From Paracoccaceae bacterium (lineage in GTDB: Bacteria > Pseudomonadota > Alphaproteobacteria > Rhodobacterales > Rhodobacteraceae), in assembly GCA_017854585.1 (NCBI GenBank), contig JAFMHK010000006.1, positions 38,362-102,361 on the forward strand: DNA of 64,000 bases. The letters run 5' to 3'. The notes below the pieces were generated by a model, which was not told the origin of the DNA, ran no database searches, and saw only the letters and a program-made list of their open reading frames with translations. Made by a program: the position numbers and the translations under genes. The first letter of the stretch is position 1; the number at the start of each line of letters is the position of its first letter. This document shows, piece after piece, positions 1 to 9,073 of the stretch.

Positions 1-413
1 TCGGCGATGCGTGCGGCTTCGGCCTCTTGCGCGGCGTGCGCTTCTTCTTCGGCGATGCGTGCGGCTTCGGCTTCGGCTTCTGCGGTGGCCGCGTCCTCTT
101 GGGTGGCGCGCAGGCTGTCGGCCAGTTCGGCGTCGGCGATGGTTTCTTCGGGGGTGTTGTCACGCGGACGCATGATCAACCCGGTTTCGGACAGCCGCGC
201 CTCGACCCGGCGCTGGATCGCGGCCTCGGTGACGCTGCGGAGCATGTCTGCATCCGGGGTTGGCGGTTCGGCACCGAAGAAACGGTCTTCGGCGGCCAGA
301 TCGCGGAAATATTCTGCAATAGCCTTCATCGCGGAAAACGGGTCGTCGAACGCTTCCAAGGTGCAGGAAAACGTGCCGTATGAAACCGTCAGGATCTTGT
401 TTGCATCGCTCAT
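1..413 (-). CDS. Conserved hypothetical protein, N-terminal part
   Basis: The gene starts with ATG at 413 and runs off the left edge of the window, so only the first 137 residues are visible. It begins [20 protein letters not shown]. The first 65 residues or so look like a compact folded domain, and the rest becomes rich in Ala and Glu (repeats of the [11 protein letters not shown] type), probably a charged helix or linker. I recall closely similar N-termini in Rhodobacterales genomes as uncharacterised proteins, sometimes with misleading chemotaxis labels, but no function can be assigned from sequence. It is divergent from thiN; the 107 bases between them would hold both promoters. Confidence 0.75.
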   Translation of the reverse strand, partial: MSDANKILTVSYGTFSCTLEAFDDPFSAMKAIAEYFRDLAAEDRFFGAEPPTPDADMLRSVTEAAIQRRVEARLSETGLIMRPRDNTPEETIADAELADSLRATQEDAATAEAEAEAARIAEEEAHAAQEAEAARIA

Positions 414-520
414 GTTACTACTTCACTCTGCTCGTCCGACTATGGTGCCGGAATTTACCATCTTGCCAATCGGTGTAACAAACTGATTCCAGACAAACGG
501 GACGGCATTTGGGCCATTCA

Positions 521-1228
521 ATGATCATTAACCCAAAAAAAGGCGACAATTTGCCAATCTCCAACGTGATTGTTGACACGAACACATTCGTGACACTTTT
601 GGGTGGCGGTGACGTTAACACCGCCGATCTTGATATGGCGCTGGCGCTGGCCCCTGTTTTGGTGGCTGCGGACGGCGGGGCGGATACGGCGCTGCGCCAT
701 GGAAAGACGCCGCGCGCGGTGATCGGCGATCTTGATTCGCTGAGTTCCGAGGGCCGTGCGGCCATTGATGACGCGACCGTTTATCACATTCCCGAGCAGG
801 ACAGCACCGATTTTGACAAGGCGCTGCGGTCAATCGTGGCGCCGCTGATCCTTGCGGTGGGGTTCACGGGGCGGCGGATCGACCATGAACTAGCCGCATA
901 TCACGGGCTGGTTGCGCGCCCTGACGCGCGCTGCATCATCCTGGGAACCGACGATATCGCATTTCATGCGCCGCCGCAGATCGTGCTGGACCTGCCGCCG
1001 GGCGCGCGCCTGTCGTTGTTTCCAATGGCGGAAATGGGCATCGCGTCGACCGGGCTGCGCTGGGCCACTGACGGGATAGCATTTCACCCCGCGCGCAAGA
1101 TCGGCACCTCGAACGAGGTGGCGGTGGGACCTGTGCGTCTGACCCCGACGCGATCGGGGATGCTGCTGATTTTGCCGCGCGTTCATCTGGCGGCCGCGAT
1201 CACGGGGCTGGTCGGGGCACATATTTAG
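521..1228 (+). CDS. thiN: Thiamine diphosphokinase
   Basis: This enzyme transfers pyrophosphate from ATP to thiamine to make thiamine diphosphate in the cytosol. The protein has 235 residues from the ATG at 521, a usual length. The family motifs are present: an ADGGAD segment near residues 50-55, GDLDS at 69-73 and QDSTDFDKAL from residue 93, the acidic residues that bind Mg-ATP and thiamine. A C-terminal beta-rich thiamine-binding half follows. The start is uncertain: a TTG lies 12 bases upstream in frame and a GTG at 566 would begin just before the conserved VIVDTNTF segment; none has a strong ribosome-binding site. A ThDP-dependent enzyme is encoded further along (18238-19851), but the gene stands alone here. 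Confidence 0.88.
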   Translation: MIINPKKGDNLPISNVIVDTNTFVTLLGGGDVNTADLDMALALAPVLVAADGGADTALRHGKTPRAVIGDLDSLSSEGRAAIDDATVYHIPEQDSTDFDKALRSIVAPLILAVGFTGRRIDHELAAYHGLVARPDARCIILGTDDIAFHAPPQIVLDLPPGARLSLFPMAEMGIASTGLRWATDGIAFHPARKIGTSNEVAVGPVRLTPTRSGMLLILPRVHLAAAITGLVGAHI

Positions 1229-1288
1229 CCTCGCACAACCGTGCGCGGTTCTGTAAAGGTCTGATGATGCAACAAAACGGATGTGCCT

Positions 1289-2077
1289 ATGCCGGCTGAG
1301 CTGTCCCCGATTGATAAAGCAAAATATGTCGCTGCCCGCAGGGCGGTGGATTTCGTTGAAGATGGCATGCGGGTAGGGCTTGGAACGGGCTCGACTGCGG
1401 CATGGATGGTGCGCTGTCTGGGGGAGCTTGTCCGCGAAGAGGGCATGAAGATTACCGGCGTGGCGACATCAGGCCGAACCGCCGAACTGGCGCGGCAGGT
1501 GGGCGTGCCCATCAAGACGCTGGACGAGGTCAAATGGCTGGACCTGACGATTGACGGGACCGACGAATACGACCCCAGCCTGAACCTGATCAAGGGTGGC
1601 GGCGGTGCGCTGCTGCAGGAAAAGATCGTGGCGACCGCCAGCGACCAGATGATCGTGATCGCCGATCTGTCGAAGCAGGTCGATGCGCTGGGCGCGTTCC
1701 CCCTTCCGGTGGAGGTGATCCCGTTTGGATGGCAGACCACCAAGGCGTTGATCGAGGAAATGTTGTCGAACGTCGATGTGATGGGGCGGGGGGCATCGCT
1801 GCGGCTGAATGACCGGGCACCGTTCCGCACGGATGAGGGGAACTTCATTCTGGACCTGCACCTGCGCCGCATCGGCAACCCGCAACAGTTGAGCCTGATC
1901 TTGAACCAGATCCCCGGCGTTGTGGAGAACGGGCTGTTTCTTGATATTTGCGACGTGCTGGTGATTGGCAACGGCGACGGCACCGTCGAGGTGCGCGATA
2001 TCAACAACGGCACCGTGGAACATGAACGTATCGACATCATCGATACCGAGAACCTGTTCGTCGACGGCGCAGAATAG
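1289..2077 (+). CDS. rpiA: Ribose-5-phosphate isomerase A
   Basis: It interconverts ribose 5-phosphate and ribulose 5-phosphate in the non-oxidative pentose phosphate pathway. The product has 262 residues. The phosphate-binding loop GLGTGSTA lies at residues 30-37, DGTDE at 89-93 and KGGGGALLQEK at 102-112; these hold the active-site Asp, Lys and Glu of the RpiA family. I chose ATG 1289; an in-frame GTG six bases upstream is possible and neither has a strong ribosome-binding site. It lies 60 bases after thiN and 21 bases before gor on the same strand, so the three may be co-transcribed. Confidence 0.93.
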   Translation: MPAELSPIDKAKYVAARRAVDFVEDGMRVGLGTGSTAAWMVRCLGELVREEGMKITGVATSGRTAELARQVGVPIKTLDEVKWLDLTIDGTDEYDPSLNLIKGGGGALLQEKIVATASDQMIVIADLSKQVDALGAFPLPVEVIPFGWQTTKALIEEMLSNVDVMGRGASLRLNDRAPFRTDEGNFILDLHLRRIGNPQQLSLILNQIPGVVENGLFLDICDVLVIGNGDGTVEVRDINNGTVEHERIDIIDTENLFVDGAE

Positions 2078-2098
2078 ACGCGCGCGGAAGGAAACCCC

Positions 2099-3562
2099 AT
2101 GAAGTTCGATTACGACCTATTCGTCATTGGTGGCGGTTCAGGGGGCGTGCGCGCCGCACGGATGGCGGCAGCCGAGGGGGCCAAGGTGGGCCTTGCCGAG
2201 GAAAGCCGCATGGGGGGCACCTGCGTGATCCGCGGGTGCGTGCCGAAAAAGCTGATGGTGTTCGCGTCCAGCTATCGTGAAGGGTTCGCAGAGGCGCGCG
2301 CCTATGGCTGGGATGCGCAGGAAGGCGATTTTCACTGGGACCGGTTCAGCGGCCATCTGAACAAGGAACTGGACCGGCTGGAGCAGGTGTATCGCAACCT
2401 GCTGGACGGCTCGGGCGTGGAGATTATCGACAGCCGTGCGGTGGTGGAGGATGCCCACACCGTCAAGTTCGCCAATGGCGTGACCAAGACGGCCAAGCAT
2501 ATCCTTGTGGCCACGGGCGGGCGGCCAGTGCGACCCGACATGCCGAACGCGCATCTGGGGATCGTGTCAGATGACATCTTTCATCTGCCGGAACTGCCGA
2601 AATCCATCCTGATCGTGGGCGGCGGGTATATTGCCTGCGAATTTGCCTGCATCCTGAACGGACTGGGCGTGGCGGTCACGCAATTCTACCGTGGCGCGCA
2701 GATCCTGCGCGGCTTCGACGATGAGGCGCGCGGTCTGGTGGCCGAGATGATGCGCAGCAGCGGCATCGATCTGCATGTGGGCACCAACATCGTGGATCTG
2801 GCCACCGCCGATAGCGCGCATGCCGCGTCCAGCACGGGGACCGGGGCCGATGTCGGCATGGGGGCACCCGTCGAGCCAGACAAGGCGTTGCACGCCAAGG
2901 TCACCCGCGGCACGCCGGGCAAGCCCGTCTGGGTAAAGGCCACCAACGGGCGCGAGGACGTGTTTGATCAGGTGCTGTTTGCCACCGGGCGCGAACCCAA
3001 CACGCACGGCATGGGCCTTGAAAAGATCGGTGTCGAGATCGGCCGCCGGGGCGAAATTGTCGTCGATGCGTATAGCCAGACCGGTGTGCCGTCGATCTAT
3101 GCGATCGGCGATGTCACGAACCGCCTGCAACTGACGCCCGTCGCGATCCGCGAGGGCATGGCGTTTGTGGAGACCGTGTTCAAAGGCAACCCGACAGCGC
3201 CCGACCATGATCTGGTGCCATCGGCGATTTTCACGCAGCCGGAAATGGGCACGATCGGCCTGACCGAGGAAGCCGCGCGCGATCAGGAGGAGATCGAGGT
3301 TTATTGCACCTCGTTCCGGCCGATGCAGCAGGCGTTCGCCGGCAAGAGTGACCGGGTGCTGATGAAGCTGGTGGTCAGCAAGGCGACCCGGAAGATTCTG
3401 GGATGTCACATTGTCGCGCCGCAGGCGGGGGAAATGATCCAACTGGCGGGCATTGCGATCAAGATGGGGGCCACGAAAGAAGATTTCGACCGCACGGTTG
3501 CGGTCCACCCCACAATGTCCGAAGAGCTGGTGACAATGCGTACACCGACGCGGACCGCTTGA
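2099..3562 (+). CDS. gor: Glutathione-disulfide reductase
   Basis: This FAD flavoprotein reduces oxidised glutathione with NADPH in the cytosol. The FAD-binding GGGSGGVRAA is near residues 11-20, the redox-active disulfide is C42-VIRG-C47, and the partner active-site pair H470 and E475 sits near the C-terminus in HPTMSEE. A second dinucleotide fold (IVGGGYIACEFA) binds NADPH. The start ATG has GGAAGG about ten bases upstream. At 487 residues it is longer than the roughly 450 usual for the family; the extra length is mainly a Ser/Ala/Gly-rich stretch between the NADPH domain and the FATGREPNT motif. Other class I disulfide reductases can look alike, but the active-site spacing fits glutathione reductase best. 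Confidence 0.9.
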   Translation: MKFDYDLFVIGGGSGGVRAARMAAAEGAKVGLAEESRMGGTCVIRGCVPKKLMVFASSYREGFAEARAYGWDAQEGDFHWDRFSGHLNKELDRLEQVYRNLLDGSGVEIIDSRAVVEDAHTVKFANGVTKTAKHILVATGGRPVRPDMPNAHLGIVSDDIFHLPELPKSILIVGGGYIACEFACILNGLGVAVTQFYRGAQILRGFDDEARGLVAEMMRSSGIDLHVGTNIVDLATADSAHAASSTGTGADVGMGAPVEPDKALHAKVTRGTPGKPVWVKATNGREDVFDQVLFATGREPNTHGMGLEKIGVEIGRRGEIVVDAYSQTGVPSIYAIGDVTNRLQLTPVAIREGMAFVETVFKGNPTAPDHDLVPSAIFTQPEMGTIGLTEEAARDQEEIEVYCTSFRPMQQAFAGKSDRVLMKLVVSKATRKILGCHIVAPQAGEMIQLAGIAIKMGATKEDFDRTVAVHPTMSEELVTMRTPTRTA

Positions 3563-3657
3563 ATTTGCGGCGAAAACGCACAAGTTCAGGTGCAATTTGG
3601 GCAACGTGCCCCATATGATACACGACAGGTTAGAGATGATGAGGGGATCAACAATCA

Positions 3658-4827
3658 ATGGCTGGCAATAGTGGCGGGCCGTGGGGCGGCGGAAGCGGTT
3701 CTGGCGGTGGTAATCGCGGCAACAACGGCAATGGCGGAAACGGTGGCGATAGACGTCCTCCTCGGGGTGAGGGTGGCCAGCAGATGCCGGAAATTGACGA
3801 GATCGTCCGCAAGGGCCAGGAACAGCTGCGCGTCCTGATGGGCGGTCGCGGTGGTGGCACCGGCGGCGGTGGCACCGGCGGCGGCGGCGGCAATTTCGAG
3901 ATTGGCCGCGGGGCCTATGTGATCGGCGCGCTGGCTGCCGTGGGGCTGTGGGTATTTTCATCGTTCTATTCGGTCCGGCCGGAAGAACAGTCGGTCGAAT
4001 TGTTCCTTGGCGAGTTTTCATCCATCGGGAACCCCGGTCTGAACTTTGCGCCTTGGCCGTTGATCACCGCCGAGGTGATTGCGGTGACGTCGGAGCGGAC
4101 CGAAGCCATCGGCACGAGCCGGTCGGGCGCGTCCGAGTCGGGCCTGATGCTGACGACGGACGAGAATATCGTCGACATCGATTTCCAGGTGGTCTGGAAC
4201 ATCAGCGATCCGGCGCAGTTCCTTTTCAATCTGCGCGATCCGGAAACCACGGTCCGCGCCGTGTCTGAGGCGGCGATGCGCGAAGTCATCGCGGCCAGCC
4301 AGTTGGCGCCAATTCTGAACCGTGATCGGGAACTGATTGCCGATACGGTGCGCGAACTGATCCAGCAGACGTTGGACAGCTATGACAGCGGCATCAACAT
4401 CGTGCGTCTGAACCTTGACCGCGCCGACCCGCCGCAAGAGGTGATCGACGCCTTCCGTGACGTGCAGGCCGCCGAGCAGGAGCGCGACCAGTTGGAGCGT
4501 CGTGCGGATGCCTATGCGAACCAGGTTCTGGCCGGTGCACGCGGTGAAGCCGCGCAGGTGCTGGAACAGTCCGAGGGGTATCGCGCACAGGTCGTGAACG
4601 AGGCCGAGGGTGAGGCGAGCCGTTTCCTTGCGGTTCTGGGTGAATATCAACAGGCACCCGAGGTGACACGCCGCCGTCTTTATCTGGAAACGATGGAGCG
4701 GGTTTTGGGTGATGTGGACCTTGTGATCCTTGACAGCAATGGCGATGGCAACGGCGTTGTTCCGTACCTGCCATTGAACGACCTGCGCCGCGGTAGCGGC
4801 ACATCCACCACGGGGAGCGGCAACTGA
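3658..4827 (+). CDS. hflK: FtsH protease activity modulator HflK
   Basis: HflK is a membrane-anchored SPFH/band-7 protein. With HflC it forms the large periplasmic complex around the FtsH protease and controls turnover of membrane proteins. The 389 residues comprise a Gly/Asn-rich cytoplasmic tail (about 1-80, split by a short helix near 40-60), one membrane segment (about 84-102), then an SPFH domain and a long Ala/Glu/Arg-rich coiled coil (about 260-340). GAGGGG precedes the ATG. The stop overlaps the hflC start in TGATG, so the subunits are translationally coupled. The very Gly-rich start is common for HflK. Confidence 0.95.
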   Translation: MAGNSGGPWGGGSGSGGGNRGNNGNGGNGGDRRPPRGEGGQQMPEIDEIVRKGQEQLRVLMGGRGGGTGGGGTGGGGGNFEIGRGAYVIGALAAVGLWVFSSFYSVRPEEQSVELFLGEFSSIGNPGLNFAPWPLITAEVIAVTSERTEAIGTSRSGASESGLMLTTDENIVDIDFQVVWNISDPAQFLFNLRDPETTVRAVSEAAMREVIAASQLAPILNRDRELIADTVRELIQQTLDSYDSGINIVRLNLDRADPPQEVIDAFRDVQAAEQERDQLERRADAYANQVLAGARGEAAQVLEQSEGYRAQVVNEAEGEASRFLAVLGEYQQAPEVTRRRLYLETMERVLGDVDLVILDSNGDGNGVVPYLPLNDLRRGSGTSTTGSGN

Positions 4828-5711
4828 TGAAACGTATTACTTATATCATTCCCGTGATTGTTCTGGGCGTTGCAGTGCTGCTCAGCTCGGTCTTTGTGGT
4901 TGATGAACGCCAGCGTGCGCTGGTGCTGCAGTTTGGTCAGATCCGGCAAGTGATCGAAGAACCGGGCCTGAACTTCAAGATCCCGTTGATTCAGGAAGTC
5001 GTGTTCTACGATGACCGGATCCTGTCGCTGGATACCGCCGAAATCGAGGTGACACCGTCCGATGACCGGCGTCTGGTGGTGGATGCGTTCGCGCGCTATC
5101 GCATCGCGGACGTCGAACAGTTCCGGCGCGCCGTTGGCGTGGGTGGCATGCGTGCCGCCGAGGATCGTCTGGAAGGCATCTTGAACCCGCAGATCCGTGC
5201 GGTTCTGGGTTCGGAAGGTGTGACCTCCAACACGATCTTGTCGTCTGACCGGTCGGCATTGATGGACCGCATCACCGCGCAGGCGCGGTCGCAGGCCCTA
5301 CCATTGGGTCTGGAGGTTCTGGACGTGCGGCTGAAGCAGACGAACTTGCCGTCCCAAAACCTTGAGGCGACATTCAGCCGGATGCGCGCCGAACGGGAAC
5401 GGGAAGCGACGGACGAGCGCGCCCGCGGTGAAGAGGCGGCCCTGCGGGTCCGCGCCCTTGCCGACCGGACCGTGGTCGAACTGGTGTCTGACGCCAATCG
5501 GGAAGCCGAGATCATCCGCGGTGAGGCCGATGCCGAGCGCAACGGAATCTTCGCGGAAGCTTTTGGTCAGGATATCGAGTTCTTCGAGTTCTATCGGTCG
5601 ATGACCGCCTATGAGCGTGCGCTGCGTCAGCAGAACTCGACCATGGTGATCAGCCCCGACAGCGAGTTCTTCGAATACCTGAGTAATTCGGGCCAACGCC
5701 CGGTGGAGTAA
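4827..5711 (+). CDS. hflC: FtsH protease activity modulator HflC
   Basis: HflC is the partner of HflK. The 294-residue protein has one N-terminal transmembrane segment (about residues 5-22), an SPFH domain starting DERQRALVLQFGQI, and a charged coiled coil (about 185-235) with the REREATDERARGEE pattern. It shares one base with hflK and is followed after four bases by a DUF2065 gene and then by a DegP-type protease gene, the usual alphaproteobacterial membrane quality-control cluster. Confidence 0.95.
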   Translation: MKRITYIIPVIVLGVAVLLSSVFVVDERQRALVLQFGQIRQVIEEPGLNFKIPLIQEVVFYDDRILSLDTAEIEVTPSDDRRLVVDAFARYRIADVEQFRRAVGVGGMRAAEDRLEGILNPQIRAVLGSEGVTSNTILSSDRSALMDRITAQARSQALPLGLEVLDVRLKQTNLPSQNLEATFSRMRAEREREATDERARGEEAALRVRALADRTVVELVSDANREAEIIRGEADAERNGIFAEAFGQDIEFFEFYRSMTAYERALRQQNSTMVISPDSEFFEYLSNSGQRPVE

Positions 5712-5715
5712 ACCG

Positions 5716-5916
5716 ATGCTGACCGCGATCCTCTTGGGTATCGGTATGGTTCTGGTGATCGAGGGGCTGGTGTTCGCACTGGCCCCTTCGCGTCTGGAGG
5801 ACCTGTTGCGCATGATGGCGCAGATCCCGCCCGAAACCCGGCGGATCATCGGGTTGGTGGCGATCGCGCTGGGCGTGTTGATCGTGGCGTGGGCGATGCG
5901 CCTTGGGGCGCTGTAG
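5716..5916 (+). CDS. DUF2065 (YjeT-like) small inner-membrane protein
   Basis: A 66-residue protein with two hydrophobic helices (about 3-22 and 43-62) joined by a short basic loop containing PSRLEDLLRMMAQIPPETRR, which is characteristic of the DUF2065 family. It starts four bases after the hflC stop. In Proteobacteria this small protein is regularly encoded next to hflKC; its function is unknown, and a role beside the HflKC-FtsH complex is an inference from position. Confidence 0.85.
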   Translation: MLTAILLGIGMVLVIEGLVFALAPSRLEDLLRMMAQIPPETRRIIGLVAIALGVLIVAWAMRLGAL

Positions 5917-6086
5917 GATCGGGCCGTGCGGCCGGACATCCGGGCCTGCAAATCCTGCCCCACCCCGAAGAAGGCCCGCAGGGCGACCGTTCGGTTCTGT
6001 GCTGTTCAGGTGGCGGCATTGGGGAAGTCTAACAGGGTTCTCACGCGCAATTGAGCGGGGAGACGCCTTATTTGACGGCTTGTCGG

Positions 6087-6117
6087 TTGATCACCGGGCA
6101 CCAGATGCAGATATAAT
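6087..6117 (+). promoter_or_regulatory. Candidate promoter for htrA
   Basis: A perfect TATAAT at 6112-6117 lies 19 bases after TTGATC (6087-6092), within the 256-base gap before htrA and about 55 bases upstream of its GTG. The -10 box is striking in this GC-rich context; the spacing is slightly long. Confidence 0.4.
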
Positions 6118-6172
6118 TATCTACCGGTGTGGTCGGCAGGCCGCAAAGACCGGTTTCAAAGGAGGATCGTTC

Positions 6173-7705
6173 GTGAATTTCCAACCGGCCCCCAACAGGC
6201 AGCGCCTTGCCGCGCAAGCCCGTGTCGCCACCGCACCTGATACCATCGTGGCCCCGCGACTGGCCTATCGCGCCAGTCTTGCGCTGATTATCGTGTCGAT
6301 GATCGTGACCACGTTCCTGATCAGCGCGACCCCCACGCGCGCGCAGACCCTGCGGCCCGCCACATTCGCCGATCTGGTGGATCAGGTCGGTGACGCGGTC
6401 GTCAACATCACAACATCGTCGGTCGTCGCCGGGCGAGGTGGGCCAGCGCCCATCGTCCCCGAGGGCAGCCCGCTTGAGGATTTCTTCAACGACTTCATGA
6501 ACCGTGATGGCGATGGCGAGCGCCCCGCGCAGCGCAGTCAGGCCCTTGGGTCGGGGTTCGTGATTTCCGAGGATGGATATATCGTTACCAACAACCACGT
6601 GATCGAGGGTGCCGATGAGATCCTGATCGAATTTCGCGGTGGGTTCGAATTGCCCGCCACACTGGTCGGGACTGACCCCAACACCGATATCGCACTGTTG
6701 CGGGTCGAGGCGGACGAACCGCTGCCCTATGTTCCGTTCGGAAACAGCAGCGCAATCCGCGTCGGCGACTGGGTGATGGCCATGGGCAACCCGCTGGGTC
6801 AGGGGTTCTCGGTTTCGGTCGGGATCGTGTCGGCCCAACAACGCGCGTTGTCGGGCACGTATGACGATTACATCCAGACCGATGCCGCCATCAACCGTGG
6901 CAATTCGGGCGGGCCGCTTTTCAACCTTGATGGTGAAGTGATCGGCGTGAACACGGCCATCTTGTCGCCGACGGGCGGCTCCATCGGGATCGGGTTTTCG
7001 ATGGCGTCCAACGTCGTGACCCGCGTTGTTGACCAGTTGCAGGAGTTCGGGGAAACCCGCCGCGGCTGGTTGGGCGTGCGCATTCAGGATGTGACAGACG
7101 ACATTGCCGAAGGTCTGGGCATGGACGAGGCGCGCGGTGCGCTGGTGACCGATATTCCCGAAGGCCCGGCCAGCGAAGCCGGTGTCGAGGTCGGTGACGT
7201 CATCTTGACGTTCAATGGCATCGACGTGGCCGATACCCGCGAACTGGTGCGTGTGGTCGGTGACAGCGCCGTGGGCGAAACCGTGCGGATGGTCGTGTTC
7301 CGTGATGGAGCGACCCAGACGCTGCGGGTGACGCTTGGCCGTCGCGAAACCGCCGAGTCCGCTGCGGCCCCCGATGCCGAGGAGCCGATGCTGCCTGCCA
7401 GCGGCGAAGTTCTGGGTATGACACTGACGCCGTTGACCGACGATCTGCGCGAGGCCCTTGGTGCACGCAATGTCACCGATGGTCTGGTCATCGAAGCGGT
7501 CGATCCCGCCAGCGATGCCGCGGGAAAGGGCCTGCAGGCGGGTGATATCATCACCGAGGTCGGCCAACAGCCGATCAGCGACGTGGACGGATTTCTGGCA
7601 CGCATCGACACCGCCCGCGAAGCCGGGCAGCAAAGCATCTTGCTGTTGATCCGGCGCGACGGGAACCCCCGGTTCGTGGCGCTTGGCGTCGGCACGGACG
7701 AGTAG
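6173..7705 (+). CDS. Periplasmic serine protease, DegP/HtrA family
   Basis: A 510-residue trypsin-like protease with two PDZ domains that degrades misfolded envelope proteins. The N-terminal membrane segment/signal (about 38-58, ending PTRAQT) directs it to the periplasm. The catalytic triad is H142 (NNHVIEGA), D172 (NTDIALLRV) and S245 (RGNSGGPLF). The PDZ domains lie roughly at 295-385 and 410-505. I chose the GTG at 6173 because AAAGGAGG sits eight bases upstream; the reading frame stays open further upstream but that stretch does not resemble a protein. It lies downstream of hflK-hflC-DUF2065 and ends at a strong terminator. Whether it is DegP- or DegQ-like cannot be settled by eye. Confidence 0.93.
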   Translation: MNFQPAPNRQRLAAQARVATAPDTIVAPRLAYRASLALIIVSMIVTTFLISATPTRAQTLRPATFADLVDQVGDAVVNITTSSVVAGRGGPAPIVPEGSPLEDFFNDFMNRDGDGERPAQRSQALGSGFVISEDGYIVTNNHVIEGADEILIEFRGGFELPATLVGTDPNTDIALLRVEADEPLPYVPFGNSSAIRVGDWVMAMGNPLGQGFSVSVGIVSAQQRALSGTYDDYIQTDAAINRGNSGGPLFNLDGEVIGVNTAILSPTGGSIGIGFSMASNVVTRVVDQLQEFGETRRGWLGVRIQDVTDDIAEGLGMDEARGALVTDIPEGPASEAGVEVGDVILTFNGIDVADTRELVRVVGDSAVGETVRMVVFRDGATQTLRVTLGRRETAESAAAPDAEEPMLPASGEVLGMTLTPLTDDLREALGARNVTDGLVIEAVDPASDAAGKGLQAGDIITEVGQQPISDVDGFLARIDTAREAGQQSILLLIRRDGNPRFVALGVGTDE

Positions 7706-7776
7706 GCGCGACCCATCCGCTAGGTGACCGACACCGGCAGGGCCTTTTGATCCGTGCCGGTCGGCAGACAAACCAG

Positions 7777-7807
7777 AAAGCGCGTCGCCTTGGCGGCGCG
7801 CTTTTTC
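7777..7807 (+). terminator. Rho-independent terminator after htrA
   Basis: The 13-base arm AAAGCGCGTCGCC pairs with GGCGGCGCGCTTT (one G-T pair) across a minimal loop and is followed by a run of T. It lies about 70 bases after the protease stop codon. No gene is seen between it and 8047. Confidence 0.85.
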
Positions 7808-8046
7808 ATTGGCAGGCGTGACCGGGTGCTGCCCTGACGGTTTGGGCCGGTTTGGGTTGGGTGTTTTGGCGATGACCGCCGTGCGGCGCAGGCCGCCAGA
7901 CATCTCGCCAATGCGTCTTTTGTGTGCAGGCGGGGGTGCTTAGCGAGATTGCCGTTCACCTTTTGCGGAGGTGGCGACGGAGCATTGGACAGACGCGCCC
8001 CAAGCGGCCACGGTGTATGCAACACACACTGCCAAAGGACACCGTC

Positions 8047-8502
8047 ATGCGACCCATCACCCCCTTCGCCGTCTTGTTATCGCTTGCCGGCCTGATGCCC
8101 GCGCAGGCACAGGACGCCGGCGAACGGATTCAGGTCACCGGCGAAATCATCGATACGTGGTGCTATTTCTCGGGTGTGATGGGTGGCCCGGACGCGGTGC
8201 AGGGGTCGGCGCACCATACCTGCGCCATGTGGTGTTCGGCGGGCGGTATCCCGGTGGGGCTGCTGGCCGAGGATGGAACAGTCTACATGGTCCTTCAGAT
8301 CGAAGACAGCACCGACAGCGCCAGCGGCGACACGCAGTTGCGCCTTGCCAGTCACACGGTGACGGCGGACGGGATGCTGTATCGACGTGACGGGCTGAAT
8401 TATCTGGTTGTCGCCGACGTGGTGGCCGATCTGGATATTCAGAACGAAAACCACCTTGATTTCGGGGTTGTCCCCGGTTTCGCCGTTCCGGACGAGGGTT
8501 GA
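8047..8502 (+). CDS. Secreted protein of unknown function with HTCAMWC motif
   Basis: The 151-residue product begins with a signal peptide (MRPITPFAVLLSLAGLMPAQ, cleaved after AQA). The mature part has a small beta-rich domain with GEIIDTWCYFSG and a conserved-looking HHTCAMWCSAGGIPVGLL segment, which gives Cys and His residues suited to metal, haem or disulfide chemistry. AAAGGA lies upstream of the ATG. It heads a run of five same-strand genes that includes a SCO copper chaperone, so a role in copper handling or respiratory-enzyme maturation in the periplasm is an inference from position. I do not recognise the family by name. Confidence 0.75.
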   Translation: MRPITPFAVLLSLAGLMPAQAQDAGERIQVTGEIIDTWCYFSGVMGGPDAVQGSAHHTCAMWCSAGGIPVGLLAEDGTVYMVLQIEDSTDSASGDTQLRLASHTVTADGMLYRRDGLNYLVVADVVADLDIQNENHLDFGVVPGFAVPDEG

Positions 8503-8506
8503 GATC

Positions 8507-9073
8507 ATGAAGCGCATGTTGATTGCCGTATTGGCCCTGACAACACCCGCCGCCGCGCAGGATTTCTCGGAGAACTCGGAAGCGCGCAGCTGGAACCTTG
8601 CGTATGAAACACCCGCGAGGTTCGCGGCGACAGTGGTCGATATCTTGTGCGAGCTGTCCGGCAACTGTGCCGAGAATTGCGGCGATGGCACGCGCCAGTT
8701 GGGCCTGATCCGCGAAGCCGATGGCGTGCTGGTGTTTCCCAACAAGAACAACCAGCCCGCGTTCACCGGCGCAGTGGAGGAACTGCTGCCCTATTGCGGC
8801 CGGATGGTCGAGGTTGATGGCCTGCTGATCGAGGATGATTACGTGGGCGCGTTCAACATCTATCAGGTGCAGCGCATTCGCGGGATGGACGAGCCTGAAT
8901 GGACAACGGCCAACCGCTGGACGGATGTGTGGGCGGAAAACAACCCTGATGCCGCGGGCGTGGGGCCGTGGTTCCGCCGCGATCCGCGCGTGTTGGCCGA
9001 GATTGCGACCGAGGGTTACTTTGGCCTTGGGTTGGTGCGTGACGCCGAAATCCGGGCAGAGTTGTTCCCGTGA
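8507..9073 (+). CDS. Secreted hypothetical protein in SCO cluster
   Basis: A 188-residue protein with a signal peptide ending TTPAAAQ. The mature part contains three closely spaced cysteines in ILCELSGNCAENCGDG, a later LLPYCGRMVEVDGLLIEDD stretch, and a tail rich in Trp (EWTTANRWTDVW). It starts four bases after the preceding gene and its stop overlaps the SCO gene in GTGA, so it is certainly part of the same operon. I do not recognise the family. The shared theme of secreted cysteine residues with its two neighbours suggests a joint periplasmic redox or metal function. Confidence 0.72.
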   Translation: MKRMLIAVLALTTPAAAQDFSENSEARSWNLAYETPARFAATVVDILCELSGNCAENCGDGTRQLGLIREADGVLVFPNKNNQPAFTGAVEELLPYCGRMVEVDGLLIEDDYVGAFNIYQVQRIRGMDEPEWTTANRWTDVWAENNPDAAGVGPWFRRDPRVLAEIATEGYFGLGLVRDAEIRAELFP

